Shown piece after piece: positions 6,308-8,644 of a stretch of DNA of 8,644 nt. Below the pieces are notes generated by a model. It did no database searches and was not told the DNA's origin. It worked only from the letters and a program-made list of their open reading frames with translations. This DNA comes from Rhodanobacteraceae bacterium UBA703 (GTDB lineage Bacteria > Pseudomonadota > Gammaproteobacteria > Xanthomonadales > Rhodanobacteraceae): assembly GCA_002297645.1 (NCBI GenBank), contig DBMH01000356.1, forward strand, positions 1 to 8,644. Direction: 5' to 3'. A program made the position numbers and the translations under genes. The first letter of the stretch is position 1. Every line of letters begins with the position of its first letter.

Positions 6308-6528
6308 GCGGCGGTTCACGGAAATCGCGCGCGCCGCTTTCATCCTTCTTCCACCGGCGGGCGAGGGGAGGCGGCGCGAGGTGCGTCGTCCTGTCCGGCC
6401 GCGCCGCGCCATCGGCACTCGCGGCCGCTTCGCCGTGCACGACGTCCATCCTGCCGTTTCGTTCCTTCGAGCAAGGGAAGGAACGCCATTCCCTGCCGAA
6501 CTCCATCCGTCACCGAGGATTCCCCGCA
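6308..6528 (+). other. gspC-gspD spacer of 221 bp, open in the gspD frame
   Basis: No independent gene is supported here. The stretch is open in the gspD frame, and an ATG at 6304 overlapping the gspC TGA would add 75 residues to GspD. Those residues are Arg/Ser-rich and resemble no T2SS domain. It contains the 8-bp-arm inverted repeat at 6460-6485 and the gspD ribosome binding site GAGGA (6515-6519). It is long for a gap inside a T2SS operon. Confidence 0.5.
6460..6485 (+). repeat. Inverted repeat CGTTCCTT-N10-AAGGAACG upstream of gspD
   Basis: Eight-base arms (6460-6467 and 6478-6485) are perfect inverted copies around a 10-nt loop. It lies 43 nt before the gspD ATG and leaves the GAGGA ribosome binding site free. 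It could be an mRNA processing or stability hairpin that sets the gspC:gspD ratio, or an operator. It lacks a T-run, so a terminator is unlikely. Confidence 0.4.
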
Positions 6529-8580
6529 ATGCGTTTCCTGCCGCTCGCCATCGGTCTTTTCGCCGCACTGCACGGTTCGGCGTTCGCGCAGGGCGCGCCG
6601 GAGACGCAACCGGGACATGCGAGGACGGCCGATGGCCGCCACACGCTGAACCTGAAGGACGCCGACATCCAGGCGCTGATCGCGACGGTCAGCGAGATCA
6701 CCGGCAAGAATTTCATCGTCGCGCCGAACGTGCAGGGCAAGGTGACGGTCGTCTCGGCGCAGCCGATGCGACCCGACGAGATCTACGATGTGTTCCTGTC
6801 GGTGCTGCGCGTGCACGGCCTCGCCGCCGTGCCGTCGGGCAGCATGATCAAGATCGTGCCGGAGGCGGTCGCGCAGCAGGACGGCGGCTCCGCCCTCGGC
6901 GCCGCGCGCGCGGAATCGTCCGACGAGCTCGTGACGCAGATCGTGCCTGTCAAGCACGTGTCGGCGGCGGAACTGGTCGCGATCCTGCGCCCGCTGATGC
7001 CGCAGGGCGGGCAACTGCTCGCGCATTCGACCTCGAATTCCCTGGTCGTGTCCGACCGCGCCGGCAACGTGAAGCGCCTCGTCGACATCGTGCAGCGCAT
7101 CGACACGGTATCCGACGCGCAGGTCGAGGTCGTGCCGCTGCGCCATGCCAACTCGGCGGAGCTGGCGCGTACGCTGACGTCACTGGCCGACGACAAGACC
7201 GCGCAGGCGAACGGCGATGGTTCGCGCGTGTTCGCCGACACGCGCACGAACTCGATCCTGCTGGCCGGCTCGAAGAACGGCCGCCTCAAGCTGCGCGCGT
7301 TGATCGCCCATCTCGACACGCCGGTGAGCGACGGCGGCGACACGCAGGTCGTCTACCTGCGCTACGCGAGCGCGAAGGACCTCGTCCCGATCCTGCAGGG
7401 CGTCGCCGCGACATTGAGCGGCAGCGCGCCGCCGACCGCGACGAAACCCGAGGGCGCGGGTGCCGCCGCGTCGGTGGCGACGATCCAGGCGCACGACGAG
7501 ACCAATGCACTCATCATCAGCGCGCCGCCGGCGATCTTCCGCTCGCTGTCGGCAGTGGTGCGCCAGCTCGACATCCGCCGCAGCCAGGTGCTGATCGAGG
7601 CGGTCATCGCCGAAGTCGCCGACCAGACCGCGAGCGAGCTCGGCGTGCAGTGGCAGGTCGCCGGCAACAAGCACATCATCGGCGGCACGAACTTCACCGG
7701 CACCTCGGCCGGCAACAACATCCTCGCCGCGTCGCGCAATCCGTTCGGCATCGGCAACGGCTTCAACCTCGGCTACCTTGCCGGCACGATCACCGGCCCC
7801 GACGGCAAGCCGATCGCCCAGCTCGGCGCGTTGATCAGCGCGCTGCGCGGCGACGGCAACTCGAACATCCTGTCGACGCCGTCGGTGCTGACGCTCGACA
7901 ACCAGGAAGCGCAGATCAAGGTCGCGCAGGAAGTGCCGTTCCTGACCGGCCAGTACACGACCAATGCGTCGCTGGTCTCCGGCGGCGGCACGGGCAGCGC
8001 CACCAACGGCATCACCAATCCGTTCCAGACGATCGAGCGCAAGGACGTCGGCCTCATGCTGAAGGTCAAGCCGCAGATCAATGAGGGCGAGTCGGTCCGG
8101 CTCGACATCCACCAGGAGGTCTCGTCGATCGCGCCGACGGTCAGCGGCGCGGTCGATCTCGTCACCAACAAGCGCGAGCTGACCACCAGCGTGCTGGTCA
8201 AGGACGACTCGCTGCTCGTGCTGGGCGGCCTGATCGACACGCAGCTGAAGGACAACGCGCAGAAGGTCCCGGTGCTCGGCGACGTGCCGCTGCTCGGCAA
8301 CCTGTTCCGCTACCGCACCAACGATCGCCAGAAGCGCGACCTCATGGTGTTCCTGCATCCGAAGATCCTGCGCGACGAGGCGACCGAGGCCGCGGTGTCG
8401 AGCGAGAAGTACAACTACATGCGCACCGAGCAGCTGCAGATGCGCCAGCAGGACTGGCCGATCACGCCGCGCTCGCAGCGCCCGCTGCTGCCGGACGTGC
8501 ACGATTTCCTCGCCAGTCCGTCGCTGGACGGCGTGCCGCCGGCGCGTCCGGCCGGCGCTGCCGCCGACGGCCGTCGATGA
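6529..8580 (+). CDS. gspD: Type II secretion system secretin GspD
   Basis: A 683-residue outer-membrane secretin that multimerises into the gated channel through which folded proteins leave the periplasm. Residues 1-20 form a signal peptide (FAALHGSAFA, cleavage before QG). N0 spans about 38-115 (HTLNLKDADIQALIATVSEITGKNF). N1, N2 and N3 span about 135-195, 199-265 and 273-350, with the ring-building pattern VVPLRHANSAELARTL. The secretin domain spans about 351-615 with hallmarks SQVLIEAVIAEV, SNILSTPSVLTLDNQEAQI, VGLMLKVKPQI and VPVLGDVPLLGNLFR. The C-terminal tail (616-683) is Pro/Ala-rich at its end and is not a recognisable pilotin-binding S-domain. The ATG at 6529 is chosen for its signal peptide and for GAGGA 9 nt upstream. 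A longer start at 6304 is possible but not favoured. The next gene overlaps the stop codon, so coupled translation is likely. Confidence 0.97.
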   Translation: MRFLPLAIGLFAALHGSAFAQGAPETQPGHARTADGRHTLNLKDADIQALIATVSEITGKNFIVAPNVQGKVTVVSAQPMRPDEIYDVFLSVLRVHGLAAVPSGSMIKIVPEAVAQQDGGSALGAARAESSDELVTQIVPVKHVSAAELVAILRPLMPQGGQLLAHSTSNSLVVSDRAGNVKRLVDIVQRIDTVSDAQVEVVPLRHANSAELARTLTSLADDKTAQANGDGSRVFADTRTNSILLAGSKNGRLKLRALIAHLDTPVSDGGDTQVVYLRYASAKDLVPILQGVAATLSGSAPPTATKPEGAGAAASVATIQAHDETNALIISAPPAIFRSLSAVVRQLDIRRSQVLIEAVIAEVADQTASELGVQWQVAGNKHIIGGTNFTGTSAGNNILAASRNPFGIGNGFNLGYLAGTITGPDGKPIAQLGALISALRGDGNSNILSTPSVLTLDNQEAQIKVAQEVPFLTGQYTTNASLVSGGGTGSATNGITNPFQTIERKDVGLMLKVKPQINEGESVRLDIHQEVSSIAPTVSGAVDLVTNKRELTTSVLVKDDSLLVLGGLIDTQLKDNAQKVPVLGDVPLLGNLFRYRTNDRQKRDLMVFLHPKILRDEATEAAVSSEKYNYMRTEQLQMRQQDWPITPRSQRPLLPDVHDFLASPSLDGVPPARPAGAAADGRR

Positions 8581-8644
8581 AGACGTTCCCGGTTCGCTAC
8601 GGGACGCTGGTGAAGGCGGTTACGGCACTCGTCGTCGCGGCGAT
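8577..8644 (+). CDS. Start of a downstream gene overlapping gspD (partial, exported or membrane protein, unidentified)
   Basis: The ATG at 8577 overlaps the gspD TGA as ATGA, the usual form of translational coupling. Only 22 codons are visible before the window ends. They begin MKTFPVRYGTLVKAV and continue with a hydrophobic TALVVAA stretch. A basic N-terminus followed by a hydrophobic core suggests a signal peptide or membrane anchor. This does not look like the cytoplasmic ATPase GspE, which often follows gspD. It may be an accessory T2SS protein such as a lipoprotein or GspN-like protein, but the family cannot be assigned. Confidence 0.6.
   Translation, partial: MKTFPVRYGTLVKAVTALVVAA

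Noticed and set aside
6381..8084. Long open frames in other frames and on the minus strand across gspD
   Set aside because: They are Arg-rich or His-rich shadows of the unmistakable secretin frame.
1..8644. CRISPR array, tRNA/rRNA, transposon ends or phage genes
   Set aside because: No regularly spaced direct repeats, cloverleaf-like sequences, transposase motifs or terminal inverted repeats were seen by eye.

Overview
The window is GC-rich, densely coding DNA whose synonymous positions are almost all G or C. It looks like a gammaproteobacterium of the Xanthomonadales / Rhodanobacteraceae type. This is judged from the protein families and their arrangement: a TIGR02999-type ECF sigma factor beside a TPR-bearing Ser/Thr kinase, GspC-GspD of a type II secretion system, and a secreted protein ending in an IFxNGFD-like tail. 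It is chromosomal in character. No insertion sequence, integrase, tRNA, rRNA or CRISPR array is visible.

Left part, minus strand (about 1-5079). Read in transcription order there are three genes. The first (5079 to 3259) is a 606-residue exported protein with a signal peptide, delta-60-repeat-like (beta-propeller-type) segments and a distinctive C-terminal tail. An 11-bp perfect hairpin follows it. Next is a 190-residue ECF sigma factor (3181 to 2609). Last is a membrane Ser/Thr protein kinase (2501 to the left edge) with an Hanks-type catalytic domain, one transmembrane helix and a long TPR-like C-terminal region. No anti-sigma factor is visible. The sigma/kinase pairing suggests that the sigma factor is controlled by phosphorylation, as in the Vibrio EcfP/PknT and Xanthomonas EcfK/PknS systems. 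The exported protein could be a cargo, a target or only a neighbour.

Centre (5080-5401). A 322-bp divergent intergenic region carries a plausible extended -10 promoter for gspC and several inverted repeats, the best being an 11-bp-arm palindrome at 5178-5202.

Right part, plus strand (5402-8644). gspC (301 aa, inner-membrane clamp protein with a PDZ domain) and gspD (683 aa, outer-membrane secretin) are separated by a 220-bp gap that contains an 8-bp-arm inverted repeat. A third gene starts in an ATGA overlap with the gspD stop and is cut by the window edge after 22 codons. Its visible N-terminus is export-signal-like and does not look like GspE.

Taken together, the window joins a secretion apparatus, a putative secreted propeller-like protein and a kinase-sigma signalling pair. 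Whether these are functionally linked cannot be decided from sequence alone.
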